Shown here: positions 14,409 through 21,793 of the stretch, piece after piece
Layout of the letters: each line of letters opens with the position of its first letter
Numbering within the stretch: the first letter of the stretch is position 1
NCBI GenBank assembly: GCA_036507695.1
Contig: DATCIR010000165.1
Location: 1 to 21,793 of the forward strand
Direction: 5' to 3'
DNA from: JAKEGK01 sp036507695
GTDB taxonomy: Bacteria; Pseudomonadota; Gammaproteobacteria; SZUA-152
Length of the DNA stretch: 21,793 nt
Notes under the pieces: generated by a model
Seen by the model: the letters and a program-made list of their open reading frames with translations, nothing else
Databases searched by the model: none
Told to the model about the DNA's origin: nothing
Program-made: the position numbers and the translations under genes

Positions 14409-15257
14409 ATGGTTACAAAACTGCTTTGTCACGTGAAATTTTCAACGCTACCGCCAGTTTGCATTGCCGTTTTACTCCTCGTTTTCACCTCACACTTACA
14501 CGCCGAATTGATATTTTCCGCACCGCCCCGGGAGGACACCCAAAAAGACTATGAAACCTATGCCCCGCTGGTTGAGTATCTCAGTTACGTGATTGGTGAA
14601 CGTGTGGTGTATGAGCATCCGGGAGGTTGGGCCGAATATGCCTCTAACATGCGTAACGGGCATTACGATATTGTCTTCGATGGTCCGCACTTCAGCGCCT
14701 GGCGAATGAAAAACCTCAGCCATGTTCCGGTAGCCCGTTTGCCCGGTTCCCTGGGTTTCGTCGTCGTTGCCAAAAAACAGGGTGCTCACGAAATTCATAA
14801 GATCAGGGATCTGTTGTCGTTAAAAGTTTGCGCATTGGTGTCACCAAACCTCGGCACCGTGACTTTTTATAATCTGTTGGCCAATCCTGTCTATGAACCG
14901 CGCCTCTACGAAGTCAAAGGGGGCTTTGCCAAGGTATTCGCAGCGTTAAAAGAGGGCAAGTGTGATGCGGCCGTGCTGCGCGACAGCTTTTATAACAAAA
15001 TCGATCCCTTGGAAAAACAAAACCTGACGATTGTCACCGCAAGCAAGCCGGTTCCCAACCAGACCATTACCGTCAATCAACGGCTATTCAAGAAAAAAGA
15101 AATGATCGCGCAGAAACTGGTTTCCCCGGAGGGCAGAAAAGCAGCCGCCAACTTACTGCGGCGTTTCAGCGCAAACCAGGAGAGTCTACGGTTAACGGAT
15201 GTTGGAGAATTTGAAAACCTGGATAATTTACTGACGGGCGTGGTATTTGGCTGGTAA
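14409..15257 (+). CDS. PhnD-like periplasmic substrate-binding protein, orphan
   Basis: This 282-residue exported protein has a signal peptide (about 1-32, ending SHLHA) and a type 2 periplasmic-binding fold of the phosphate/phosphite/phosphonate PhnD family. The segments LIFSAPPRED, YAPLVEYLSYVIG, GHYDIVFDGPHFSAW, and LKEGKCDAAVLRDSFY match the usual PhnD layout. No ABC permease or ATPase gene is nearby, so it may serve a distant transporter or a sensory system, as other stand-alone PhnD-like proteins do. The ligand cannot be inferred. ATG 14409 gives a normal signal peptide; a GTG at 14388 in the same frame would add seven residues. A palindromic operator candidate lies about 170 bases upstream. 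Confidence 0.82.
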   Translation: MVTKLLCHVKFSTLPPVCIAVLLLVFTSHLHAELIFSAPPREDTQKDYETYAPLVEYLSYVIGERVVYEHPGGWAEYASNMRNGHYDIVFDGPHFSAWRMKNLSHVPVARLPGSLGFVVVAKKQGAHEIHKIRDLLSLKVCALVSPNLGTVTFYNLLANPVYEPRLYEVKGGFAKVFAALKEGKCDAAVLRDSFYNKIDPLEKQNLTIVTASKPVPNQTITVNQRLFKKKEMIAQKLVSPEGRKAAANLLRRFSANQESLRLTDVGEFENLDNLLTGVVFGW

Positions 15258-15300
15258 CACTGGGCTTCGCGTAATTCCCTCACCCCAGCATCCGTCATTG

Positions 15301-16218
15301 TTACTCCTTGTCTGGCTGCCACAAGAAGGCCGCGCCACGCACTCCACTGGAATCACCATATTTTGGCGCGGCCAAGCGGGTATTCACCGTGCCGGAAAAC
15401 ACATACCGGCCCCACAGTTGCGGCACATTGTGATACAAGCGCTCAATGTTGGACATGCCGCCACCCAGCACAATAACGTCCGGATCGAGCACATTAATGA
15501 CACTCGCCAGGCACTTGGCCAGGCGGATTTCATAGCGTTTCAACGCGGCGCGCGCATTGACATCACCGGCCTCGGCTTGTTGGGCGATGGCTTCGGCGCT
15601 GTATTGCGTGCCGGTGACATTAAAAAACTCCTTTGCCAGCCCGGGGCCGGACAAAAAAGTCTCGATGCAACCGCGTTTCCCGCAATAACACAAGGGGCCT
15701 GGTAATTCATCCGCGCCGGGCCAGGGCACCGGATTATGCCCCCATTCACCCGCGATCGCGTTAGCACCGGTCAGCAGCTGTTTGCCCACTACTATTCCAC
15801 CACCGGTGCCGGTGCCAATAATGACGCCGAATACCACGTGGCCGTCCCGTGCCGCGCCATCGATGGCTTCGGATAACGCGAAACAATTGGCATCATTGGC
15901 AAGACGCACCGGGCGCTGCAGACTGGCTTCAATATCCTTTTGCAGTGGCTTGCCGTTCAACCAGGTGGAATTGGAATTTTTCAGTAACCCGGTATCCGGC
16001 GAGATGGCGCCCGGGGTTCCGATACCGACACTGCAGCTTGCCTTCAGTGTCCGCTCGGTCTGCTCAACCAAATGCTTAATCGTTGCCAGGGTGGCCCGGT
16101 AGTCATTGGGCACGGTCGGGACCCGGCCGCGCAGCAGGATGCCGCCGCTGTGCGAGAGCGCAATGACTTCGGTCTTGCTGCCACCAAGGTCAATGCCAAT
16201 GCGTATGGGATTTTTCAT
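15301..16218 (-). CDS. mak: ROK-family fructokinase
   Basis: This 305-residue cytoplasmic sugar kinase closely follows E. coli Mak, which phosphorylates fructose (and mannose more weakly) at C6. It has the phosphate-binding motif GIDLGGSKT (8-16), the NSNSTWLNG segment, catalytic D109 in LANDANC, the GTGTGGG adenosine/phosphate loop (135-141), and the ROK zinc site from H161 (GEWGHNP) with C177, C179 and C184 (CYCGKRGCIETF). It ends VLGGGMSN...GDSSGVRGAA as in Mak. It lies 25 bases downstream of the BtuF-like gene on the same strand, so the two may be co-transcribed, although their roles seem unrelated. No sugar transporter or sugar regulator is in view. Confidence 0.92.
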   Translation of the reverse strand: MKNPIRIGIDLGGSKTEVIALSHSGGILLRGRVPTVPNDYRATLATIKHLVEQTERTLKASCSVGIGTPGAISPDTGLLKNSNSTWLNGKPLQKDIEASLQRPVRLANDANCFALSEAIDGAARDGHVVFGVIIGTGTGGGIVVGKQLLTGANAIAGEWGHNPVPWPGADELPGPLCYCGKRGCIETFLSGPGLAKEFFNVTGTQYSAEAIAQQAEAGDVNARAALKRYEIRLAKCLASVINVLDPDVIVLGGGMSNIERLYHNVPQLWGRYVFSGTVNTRLAAPKYGDSSGVRGAAFLWQPDKE

Positions 16219-16243
16219 GGCACATTCAAAATTATTGCACTCG

Positions 16244-17155
16244 TTATTGCGCTTGGGTTTTAACTTTCATATTCCGCCGCGCGGTGTTCAGGGCTGCACA
16301 GATCTGTTCCACACCACGCAGAATCCGCGGTGTATGCCGATTGATGGTATCCGCATCGACGTGAAATAAATTATCGTAGCGCACCGCCTCCAGCGCGGTC
16401 CATTGGCGCCAGTCGTTCAACCACTCCGGCGCCCGCCCCTGGGTGCTGCTGGCAATAATAACCTGGGGATTGGCCGCCAATACCGGTTCCACGGCAACGG
16501 TTGGCGCCAGGATAATCATACCGGCGAACACATTCCGCCCCCCGCAAAATTCAATCACCTCATTGATAATATGCTGGCCGTTCACGGTCATCATGGGCTG
16601 GTTCCAGATTTCATAAAACACCGTCAGCGTTGCCTGTCCGGCGTAACGCTTTTTTAATTGTTGCAACTGCGCCTGATAAGCGTCGACGGCTGGTTGCGCC
16701 TGCGCGGTTGTGCCCGCCAGTTTCGCCAATTGCATTAACGCGGCTGGGATATCGCTGAGTGTCTTCGGTTCACTTAAAAAAACCGCATAACCCAGTTGCT
16801 TTAACCGCGCCAGTGCCGCCGCGGGGTTGCCGCTGTGCCAACCGATAATCAAATCGGGCTTGAGCAGGCTGATACGCTCCAGGTCAATCGTACTAAAGTT
16901 GCCGATGCGCGGGATGGCTTTGGCTTCAGGGGGAAAATCACTGAATTCCGCCACTCCAACGATTTTGCCGCCCGCACCGGCGGCGAATAACAACTCCGTC
17001 GTATGCGGCGCCAGGCTGATAATGCGCTGCACCGGTTGCGCAAGACGCAGGGTATTGCCCAGATCATCGCGCACAGCAATCTCTTCAGCACTCACGCTCA
17101 GACCGATAAAAAACAACACCATGATACTCATCACACGACTCAGCAGCGGTTTCAT
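16244..17155 (-). CDS. btuF: BtuF-like cobalamin/siderophore-type substrate-binding protein
   Basis: This 303-residue exported protein has a signal peptide (about 1-23, ending LSVSA) and a TroA-type (class III) binding fold typical of BtuF. Landmarks are QRIISLAPHTTELLFAAGAG, VGVAEFSDFPPEA, DLIIGWHSGNPAAAL, a long helix and then VFYEIWNQPMMTVNGQHII and FCGGRNVFA. These fit vitamin B12-binding proteins that pass cobalamin to BtuCD. No btuC, btuD, btuB or cobalamin riboswitch is visible nearby, so it is an orphan here. ATG 17155 gives a normal signal peptide; an extension to 17215 adds a charged, cysteine-containing stretch and is rejected. It lies 94 bases from divergent ampD. Confidence 0.82.
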   Translation of the reverse strand: MKPLLSRVMSIMVLFFIGLSVSAEEIAVRDDLGNTLRLAQPVQRIISLAPHTTELLFAAGAGGKIVGVAEFSDFPPEAKAIPRIGNFSTIDLERISLLKPDLIIGWHSGNPAAALARLKQLGYAVFLSEPKTLSDIPAALMQLAKLAGTTAQAQPAVDAYQAQLQQLKKRYAGQATLTVFYEIWNQPMMTVNGQHIINEVIEFCGGRNVFAGMIILAPTVAVEPVLAANPQVIIASSTQGRAPEWLNDWRQWTALEAVRYDNLFHVDADTINRHTPRILRGVEQICAALNTARRNMKVKTQAQ

Positions 17156-17249
17156 GGCGTGATTATTACACCAGCGCCCGCGAATATCACGCAATCGCTG
17201 GTTTCTAACGCACACATGCGCTAGATTATGATGAAATCAACCACGCAAC

Positions 17250-17825
17250 ATGCCAGTGAAAATCGATAAAACAACAGGATTGCTGGACGAAGCCCGGCAA
17301 ATCAATTCGCCGAATTACGACGACCGGCCGGACGAAACGGACATTGATCTGATCGTGGTGCACGGCATCAGCCTGCCGCCGGGTCAATATGGCGGCTCGT
17401 GGATTGACGCTCTTTTCACCAATTCACTGGACGCCAACGCCCATCCCTATTTCGCGGAAATACATCAATTGGAAGTCTCTTCACACCTGGTCATACGCCG
17501 TAGCGGTGAGATTGTGCAGTACGTGCCGTTTCACAAACGGGCCTGGCATGCGGGGAAATCCCGGTATGAACAGCGAGAGCGCTGCAATGATTTTTCCATT
17601 GGTATTGAGCTTGAGGGCAGCGATGAAGAAGCCTATGAACCCGAACAATATCAACAATTAGCCAGAATTATTCAAACCCTGTGCGAGACTTACCCGAAAC
17701 TCAATGCCCAACGCATCGCGGGGCACAGTGATATCGCGCCGGGCCGAAAAACCGATCCCGGCCCTGCATTCAACTGGGGCACGCTCTACCGGCTGCTCGC
17801 AACAAATTCACGGCAACCAATATAG
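17250..17825 (+). CDS. ampD: 1,6-anhydro-N-acetylmuramyl-L-alanine amidase AmpD
   Basis: This 191-residue cytoplasmic zinc amidase cleaves the peptide from anhydro-muropeptides during cell-wall recycling, and so keeps AmpR-type beta-lactamase inducers low. It has no signal peptide, as expected for true AmpD rather than AmiD. Zinc ligands by comparison with the family are H38 (LIVVHGISLPPG), H159 (GHSDIAPGRKTDPG) and D169. The catalytic glutamate is E120 (SIGIELEG) and K167 is the conserved lysine. Length is typical. It is followed after 106 bases by ampE. No ampR or ampC is in the window. Confidence 0.96.
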   Translation: MPVKIDKTTGLLDEARQINSPNYDDRPDETDIDLIVVHGISLPPGQYGGSWIDALFTNSLDANAHPYFAEIHQLEVSSHLVIRRSGEIVQYVPFHKRAWHAGKSRYEQRERCNDFSIGIELEGSDEEAYEPEQYQQLARIIQTLCETYPKLNAQRIAGHSDIAPGRKTDPGPAFNWGTLYRLLATNSRQPI

Positions 17826-17892
17826 AGTTAACCGCGAATTGCCCAATGGTTAATGTAGTCAACAAGCGGTGTTTTCAAATCCCTGATCCACG

Positions 17893-17917
17893 TATAATAC
17901 CGGTGTTTAATCACCGG
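17893..17917 (+). promoter_or_regulatory. TATAAT -10 overlapped by a perfect dyad before ampE
   Basis: A perfect TATAAT (17893-17898) is followed two bases later by the inverted repeat CCGGTG-TTTAAT-CACCGG (17900-17917). The expected start falls within the dyad, so it could be an operator for ampE transcription or a small hairpin for ampD messages that read through. The -35 is poor (TGTTTT at 17870). Confidence 0.4.
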
Positions 17918-17931
17918 AAAAGTTGACGAAT

Positions 17932-18852
17932 ATGAGCTTACTTACCATTTTGTTCGGTCTTGCCGTTGAGCGCTATGTTGACGCAGTCGACCAACTGCGC
18001 AAGTTTGACTGGACAATTTCATTTGCCGATTGGGTGAAGCAAAAATTCTCCCATTCAGAATTCTGGAATGACACGCTGGGCCTGATCGTTATTATCCTGT
18101 TACCCATGTTTCTGTGCGCCATTATCTATAACCAGCTAAATAATGCGCTGGGCTTGCTGGGATTTCTGTTTTCGCTGTTGGTATTGGTGTATTGCATGGG
18201 TCCCAAACGCATACAACATACCGCGCGATTATACATTGACGCCGCCGAACACAGCGATGAACACAGCGTGAAAACCTATGCCATTGAAATTCTGGGCGGC
18301 GATCCGCCCGGTGTCACGAAGGAACTCAACCGCAGGGTTTGCGAAAAAATTCTCGTCAGCACCAACGAGAATCTGCTCGGGGTATTTTTCTGGTTTGTGC
18401 TATTAGGCCCCATGGGCGCCCTCATGTTTCGCATGGCCAATGTACTTTACTGCGCGGCACAACACCAAAATGATGAACACAACGAAGATCCAAGCGCAAA
18501 GCCAAGTGAGGAAAAAATTTCGGACTACACGGAATTTAATAATTCCACGCGCATGCTTTACGCAATTCTGTTGTGGCTGCCCGCGCAACTCACGACACTG
18601 GCTTTCGCGATTACCGGTAGTTTTATCGATACCCTGCAGGAATGGAAGCAACGTCTGCCCAACGATTACCTCAATCCCCATGAGTCCGAAGACACCCTGT
18701 TTCATACCGGTTTGCGATCGCTGCAAATCGAACCGGACACCCATGCGTTTGATATCGCCACTGTGCAGGAAGTATTGGCACTGAGCTGGCGCAGTATTAT
18801 TCTCTGGATCACCGTGCTGGCCTTGTTGACACTAGCGGGCTGGGCCGGTTAA
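17932..18852 (+). CDS. ampE: AmpE, inner-membrane regulatory signalling protein
   Basis: This 306-residue polytopic inner-membrane protein is linked in the Enterobacteriaceae and Pseudomonas to ampD and described as a possible sensor in beta-lactamase induction; its chemistry is not known. It starts MSLLTILFGLAVERY, a hallmark of the family. Hydrophobic segments occur near residues 45-65, 70-90, 145-165, 200-225 and 285-303. Between them lie a conserved ARLYIDAAEHSDEH segment, the ILVSTNENLLGVFFWFVLLGPMGALMFRM core and EVLALSWRSIILW. The ATG at 17932 is preferred over a TTG nine bases earlier. It is separated from ampD by 106 bases that contain a strong -10 and a dyad, so it may have its own promoter. 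Confidence 0.92.
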   Translation: MSLLTILFGLAVERYVDAVDQLRKFDWTISFADWVKQKFSHSEFWNDTLGLIVIILLPMFLCAIIYNQLNNALGLLGFLFSLLVLVYCMGPKRIQHTARLYIDAAEHSDEHSVKTYAIEILGGDPPGVTKELNRRVCEKILVSTNENLLGVFFWFVLLGPMGALMFRMANVLYCAAQHQNDEHNEDPSAKPSEEKISDYTEFNNSTRMLYAILLWLPAQLTTLAFAITGSFIDTLQEWKQRLPNDYLNPHESEDTLFHTGLRSLQIEPDTHAFDIATVQEVLALSWRSIILWITVLALLTLAGWAG

Positions 18853-18874
18853 TAATCCGGGTAACGGCGTTGAC

Positions 18875-19924
18875 CTAAAAGCGGCTGTTCAGGCTGAAAT
18901 GACATATCACATCCGGTGACGCGTGCACGATCAAATCTTCCACCACGCCGATGTCCAGATTCCAGGCGTCGTTGAATTTAAGGTTACCTCCTAGAGTCAG
19001 CTGCAACGCGTAACTGTCAATTTCCACGAAACCGCTGTCCTTATATAATTGCGAGTGCCAATCAAGCTGCGCTTGCAGCACAACGCGTTCGCTGACTTGA
19101 ATGCCGCTGCCAGCGCCGCCGAACCAGGCCCAGGATCGTTGCTGCCCGGGCAGTACGTCCCCCTGCTCCAGCCACATACCGCCCAGGCTCATATGGGTGA
19201 CTCCCGGCTGGCCAAACCAATCGGTTTGCATGTCGCCGGTCAGCCATGCCGAAACGCCATAGGCGCCGCTGCCGGTGAGCTGGGCCGCATCGCCGGTAGG
19301 GAATTTAATCGCGGCTTTCAGGCTGAGGTGGTTTTGATTGGGCAGCCAGCGCTTGTTGAGTTGAACACCCACTATCACCTGCGCATCACCCATGCCGCCG
19401 GCAGGTTCCTGAAAGTCCAGCACTACCACGCCATTCTTTTGATAAAAATATTCCAGCTGGTTTTGCGGCGCCTGGTCCCGGCCATTTTGTGGCAGGCTAA
19501 ATAAATCGTGCCAATGAATAATCGTGGAATCCAGAAAACCGCCAGCGTGCGCGATATAGGGCAGCTGAATCTCAAGCTCCATGTCCCGGCCCACCCCGGT
19601 TTTCAGGGACAACAACGCGCGCGTGGTTTCGCCATCAAACATTAATTGCTCGTTACTGGAACTGTGGGTGGTGAAATGACTGGTCACTTCGTACACCAGG
19701 CTCATCGTAAAATCGCCCGGCGCGGTGATCCGTGGATCGCGCGCGTTAGGCACTCCCTGCACCAGAATGACGGGGCTGGTATTGGTAATGGCAAGCGGGT
19801 GAATCGGTTGCGCCAGCAGGCTGGCTGGCGATAGTAGGAGAACGAACAATAGCGGAGTGACTACTGTGGCCAGGTGCTGGCGCCAGGTATTATCACCGGC
19901 AGTCAAAACGCCGATCCTTTCCAT
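18875..19924 (-). CDS. DUF3187-family outer-membrane beta-barrel protein
   Basis: This 349-residue protein has a signal peptide (about 15-38, ending SLLAQP) after a long polar N-terminal stretch, and then alternating beta-strand pattern throughout. It closes with a phenylalanine (CHFSLNSRF), the usual outer-membrane insertion signal. Landmarks such as PLAITNTSPVILVQGVP, FDGETTRALLSLKTGVG, ELEIQLPYIAHAGGFLDS and KAAIKFPTGD match the DUF3187 family as I recall it. Its function is not known. The start at 19924 is the only good ATG, but its ribosome binding site is weak. It is convergent with ampE (22 bases between stops) and lies downstream of argH on the same strand, with a 134-base gap holding a 12-bp direct repeat. 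Confidence 0.75.
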   Translation of the reverse strand: MERIGVLTAGDNTWRQHLATVVTPLLFVLLLSPASLLAQPIHPLAITNTSPVILVQGVPNARDPRITAPGDFTMSLVYEVTSHFTTHSSSNEQLMFDGETTRALLSLKTGVGRDMELEIQLPYIAHAGGFLDSTIIHWHDLFSLPQNGRDQAPQNQLEYFYQKNGVVVLDFQEPAGGMGDAQVIVGVQLNKRWLPNQNHLSLKAAIKFPTGDAAQLTGSGAYGVSAWLTGDMQTDWFGQPGVTHMSLGGMWLEQGDVLPGQQRSWAWFGGAGSGIQVSERVVLQAQLDWHSQLYKDSGFVEIDSYALQLTLGGNLKFNDAWNLDIGVVEDLIVHASPDVICHFSLNSRF

Positions 19925-19969
19925 AGGTTTAATAAATAAGTAACAGTCACGTTGCGCGTTAAGCCGACG

Positions 19970-20005
19970 TTAGTGCGTGCGTTTGGCGTACATTTAGTGC
20001 GTGCG
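19970..20005. repeat. 12-bp direct repeat with 24-base period
   Basis: TTAGTGCGTGCG occurs at 19970-19981 and 19994-20005, i.e. two copies with starts 24 bases apart. It lies 46-81 bases upstream of the DUF3187 start. The spacing of about two helical turns would put both copies on one DNA face, consistent with a regulator site. Confidence 0.6.
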
Positions 20006-20058
20006 ATAGTGGCTGAATAGGCTGTGCCCGCGTTCTAACACGAACTTAAAACAGGCGA

Positions 20059-21459
20059 CTATTTCCCGGACAACCACAGCCGGGCGCGCGTTATGGCCTG
20101 TTGCACCTGCTTGGGCGCAGTGCCGCCCAAGTGATTCCGTGCCGCCACCGAACCTTCCAGGGTCAGCACGTCAAACACATCCGGTTCGATGGCGCTGGAA
20201 AACTTTTGTAACTCCGTGAGACTCAGTTGCGCCAGGTCCTTGCCATCCTTGATGCCCTTCTTGACCGCCTTGCCGACAATTTCGTGCGCATCACGAAACG
20301 CGACCCCCTTGCGCACCAGATAGTCCGCCAGATCCGTGGCGGTAGCGAAACCCTTGAGCGCCGCGGCGCGCATGTTTTCAGCCTTGACTTTCAACGTGGG
20401 CACCATGTCCGCGTAGGCGCGCAAACAGCCTTTCACGTTATCGATGGTGTCAAACAAGGGCTCCTTGTCTTCCTGGTTGTCCTTGTTGTACGCCAGTGGT
20501 TGCGCTTTCATTAAAGTGAGCAAGGCCACCAGATGGCCGTTGATACGGCCGGTTTTGCCGCGCACCAGTTCCGGCACATCGGGATTTTTTTTCTGCGGCA
20601 TAATCGATGAGCCAGTGCAGAAACTGTCGCCCAGTTCCACAAAATCAAATTGCGCCGATGACCATAAAATCAGTTCTTCCGAGAAACGCGACAGGTGGGT
20701 CATGATCAAGGAACACACGCACACAAACTCGATGGCGAAATCCCGGTCGCTCACCGCGTCCAGCGAGTTCTCGGCGATGTCGTTAAACCCGAGCAGGTCC
20801 CGGGTGAAATTGCGGTCGATGGGGTAACTGGTGCCCGCCAGCGCTGCCGCGCCCAGCGGCATAACGTTGACCCGGCTGCGGCAGTCGGCCAACCGGCCGC
20901 TGTCCCGTTTCAGCATTTCAAACCAGGCCAAGAGGTGATGTCCAAAGGTGACCGGTTGGGCGGTCTGCAGGTGGGTAAATCCGGGCATTAGGGTGCTGAC
21001 ATGCCGTTCGGCCAAATCCACCAGGCTGGTTTGCAGCCGGTTGAGCAACTTACTGATGGCATCGATTTCTTCGCGCAGGTACAAGCGCACATCGGTAGCA
21101 ACCTGGTCATTGCGCGACCGGCCGGTGTGCAGTTTCTTCCCGCTATCGCCAATCCGTTGGATGAGATTGGCTTCGATATTCATATGTACGTCTTCCAAAT
21201 CCACACGCCAGGTGAATTCCCCGCGTTCGATCTCGTCCTTGATCGCTTGCAGGCCCTCGACGATGGCCTCGAACTCTTCACTGGTGAGCACCCCGATTTT
21301 GGCCAGCATGCGGGCGTGCGCCATGGAACCGGCGATATCCTGCGCATACAAGCGCTGGTCAAAACCAACCGAGGCCGTAAAGGCTTCCACAAACGCGTCC
21401 GTGGGTTCGTTAAACCGTCCACCCCAGGGTTTAACCACCGTTTTTTCTTTTTTCGTCAT
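20059..21459 (-). CDS. argH: Argininosuccinate lyase
   Basis: This 466-residue cytoplasmic tetrameric enzyme splits argininosuccinate into arginine and fumarate, the last step of arginine synthesis. The fumarase/aspartase superfamily signature GSSIMPQKKNPD (283-294) carries the catalytic serine. Other conserved blocks are WGGRF (12-16), HTGRSRNDQVATD (111-123), GFTHLQTAQP with catalytic H163, and NVMPLGAAALAGTSYPIDR (198-216). Length and ends are typical. It is divergent from an AlgZ/FimS-type kinase with 109 bases between start codons, as in Pseudomonas. A TATACT -10-like hexamer (minus strand, 21493-21498) lies in this gap, but no matching -35 is seen. Confidence 0.97.
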   Translation of the reverse strand: MTKKEKTVVKPWGGRFNEPTDAFVEAFTASVGFDQRLYAQDIAGSMAHARMLAKIGVLTSEEFEAIVEGLQAIKDEIERGEFTWRVDLEDVHMNIEANLIQRIGDSGKKLHTGRSRNDQVATDVRLYLREEIDAISKLLNRLQTSLVDLAERHVSTLMPGFTHLQTAQPVTFGHHLLAWFEMLKRDSGRLADCRSRVNVMPLGAAALAGTSYPIDRNFTRDLLGFNDIAENSLDAVSDRDFAIEFVCVCSLIMTHLSRFSEELILWSSAQFDFVELGDSFCTGSSIMPQKKNPDVPELVRGKTGRINGHLVALLTLMKAQPLAYNKDNQEDKEPLFDTIDNVKGCLRAYADMVPTLKVKAENMRAAALKGFATATDLADYLVRKGVAFRDAHEIVGKAVKKGIKDGKDLAQLSLTELQKFSSAIEPDVFDVLTLEGSVAARNHLGGTAPKQVQQAITRARLWLSGK

Positions 21460-21568
21460 CTTAGGGTTCCAGCACAGATTCAGGTATGGCGCAGTATAGT
21501 CGATATTGGCACTATAACGCGACGTTACGCCACTTTCCGGATTGCTTTCAGGCTAGACTATAGAGCGC

Positions 21569-21793
21569 ATGGAAAAACCTCAACCGAATCATGAATCCAC
21601 CGAAAATGGGGAATCCCCCCCGGCGGACGGCTTTTTCCTGCCCGATTTTTGTAATGTCCGCATGGTTTTTGCCGTGATCCTGATTGCGGAGCTGCTCGCC
21701 ATTGTCATTACCCTGTCCCCGCTGGAAACCGCCAGCAACCGCTGGGAAGATCTCGGTGTGATTTCGCTATTTATTCAGTGGGTGGCGCTGATT
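21569..21793 (+). CDS. algZ: AlgZ/FimS-type LytS-family sensor kinase, N-terminal fragment (cut by window end)
   Basis: Only the first 75 codons are present, and the frame is open to the edge. The start MEKPQPNHEST... is followed by FFLPDFCNVRMVFAVILIAELLAIVITL, which matches the conserved N-terminus of AlgZ/FimS kinases, with a first membrane segment near residues 32-50 and a second beginning near 65. In Pseudomonas this kinase sits next to argH and pairs with the LytTR regulator AlgR to control type IV pili and alginate. The matching position beside argH supports the call. Catalytic domains lie outside the window, so activity and the presence of algR cannot be checked. Confidence 0.82.
   Translation, partial: MEKPQPNHESTENGESPPADGFFLPDFCNVRMVFAVILIAELLAIVITLSPLETASNRWEDLGVISLFIQWVALI

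Noticed and set aside
21001..21594. Plus-strand frame of 197 codons opposite argH and reaching into the algZ start
   Set aside because: Composition is that of an antisense shadow, and argH is unambiguous; the true plus-strand gene begins at 21569 in another frame.
1..21793. Defence system, prophage, transposon or CRISPR array
   Set aside because: No transposase, integrase, cas gene, spacer array or clustered defence-type gene is visible; gene content is mostly conserved chromosomal functions.

Overview
The window comes from a gammaproteobacterium, probably a Pseudomonadales/Cellvibrionales-type aerobe or facultative anaerobe. I infer this from protein families and gene neighbourhoods; there is no rRNA to confirm it. 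Several local gene pairs match arrangements I know from Pseudomonas: argH divergent from an AlgZ/FimS kinase; rpmE, a thermonuclease-like gene and malic enzyme in a row; a Nif3-like gene divergent from the DegS/AlgW protease; an OprI-like lipoprotein next to an L,D-transpeptidase; and ampD-ampE. No mobile element, CRISPR array, tRNA or rRNA gene is visible.

Layout. Positions 1-2127 hold a two-component system on the minus strand (OmpR-family regulator, then its kinase, overlapping by 4 bases), with a 12-bp tandem repeat upstream. A gene-poor stretch (2128-3074) leads into an Lpp/OprI-type lipoprotein. A LysM + YkuD L,D-transpeptidase, the enzyme type that anchors such lipoproteins to peptidoglycan, converges on it. 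Divergent from the transpeptidase is a fused aminoglycoside-phosphotransferase-like/ATP-binding protein (4527-6107), then a two-CBS-domain protein and a 172-residue protein made of two copies of one ~66-residue unit. Positions 7337-9840 carry malic enzyme, a secreted SNase-like nuclease and ribosomal protein L31, all minus strand. Positions 10104-13988 carry the Nif3-like protein, the AlgW/DegS protease and a DUF255 thioredoxin-fold protein whose 3' end overlaps the protease gene by 98 bases. Positions 14388-18852 carry an orphan PhnD-like binding protein, a ROK fructokinase, a BtuF-like binding protein, ampD and ampE. The right end has a DUF3187 outer-membrane protein, argH, and the first 75 codons of an AlgZ/FimS-type kinase running off the edge.

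The most interesting signal is regulatory. Three FNR/Anr-type boxes (TTGAT-N4-ATCAA) lie within 3.3 kb: a perfect one upstream of the lipoprotein (2902-2915), a perfect one between the transpeptidase and the phosphotransferase-like gene (4450-4463), and a 9-of-10 match upstream of the CBS gene (6135-6148). The last two sit at or within one base of the spacing expected for class II FNR promoters relative to a plausible -10. This suggests an oxygen-responsive block that joins envelope anchoring (lipoprotein + transpeptidase) to a poorly understood kinase-like/CBS/duplicated-protein set. The rest of the window is mostly housekeeping: cell-wall recycling (ampD, ampE), envelope stress (AlgW), arginine synthesis (argH) and central carbon metabolism (malic enzyme, fructokinase).
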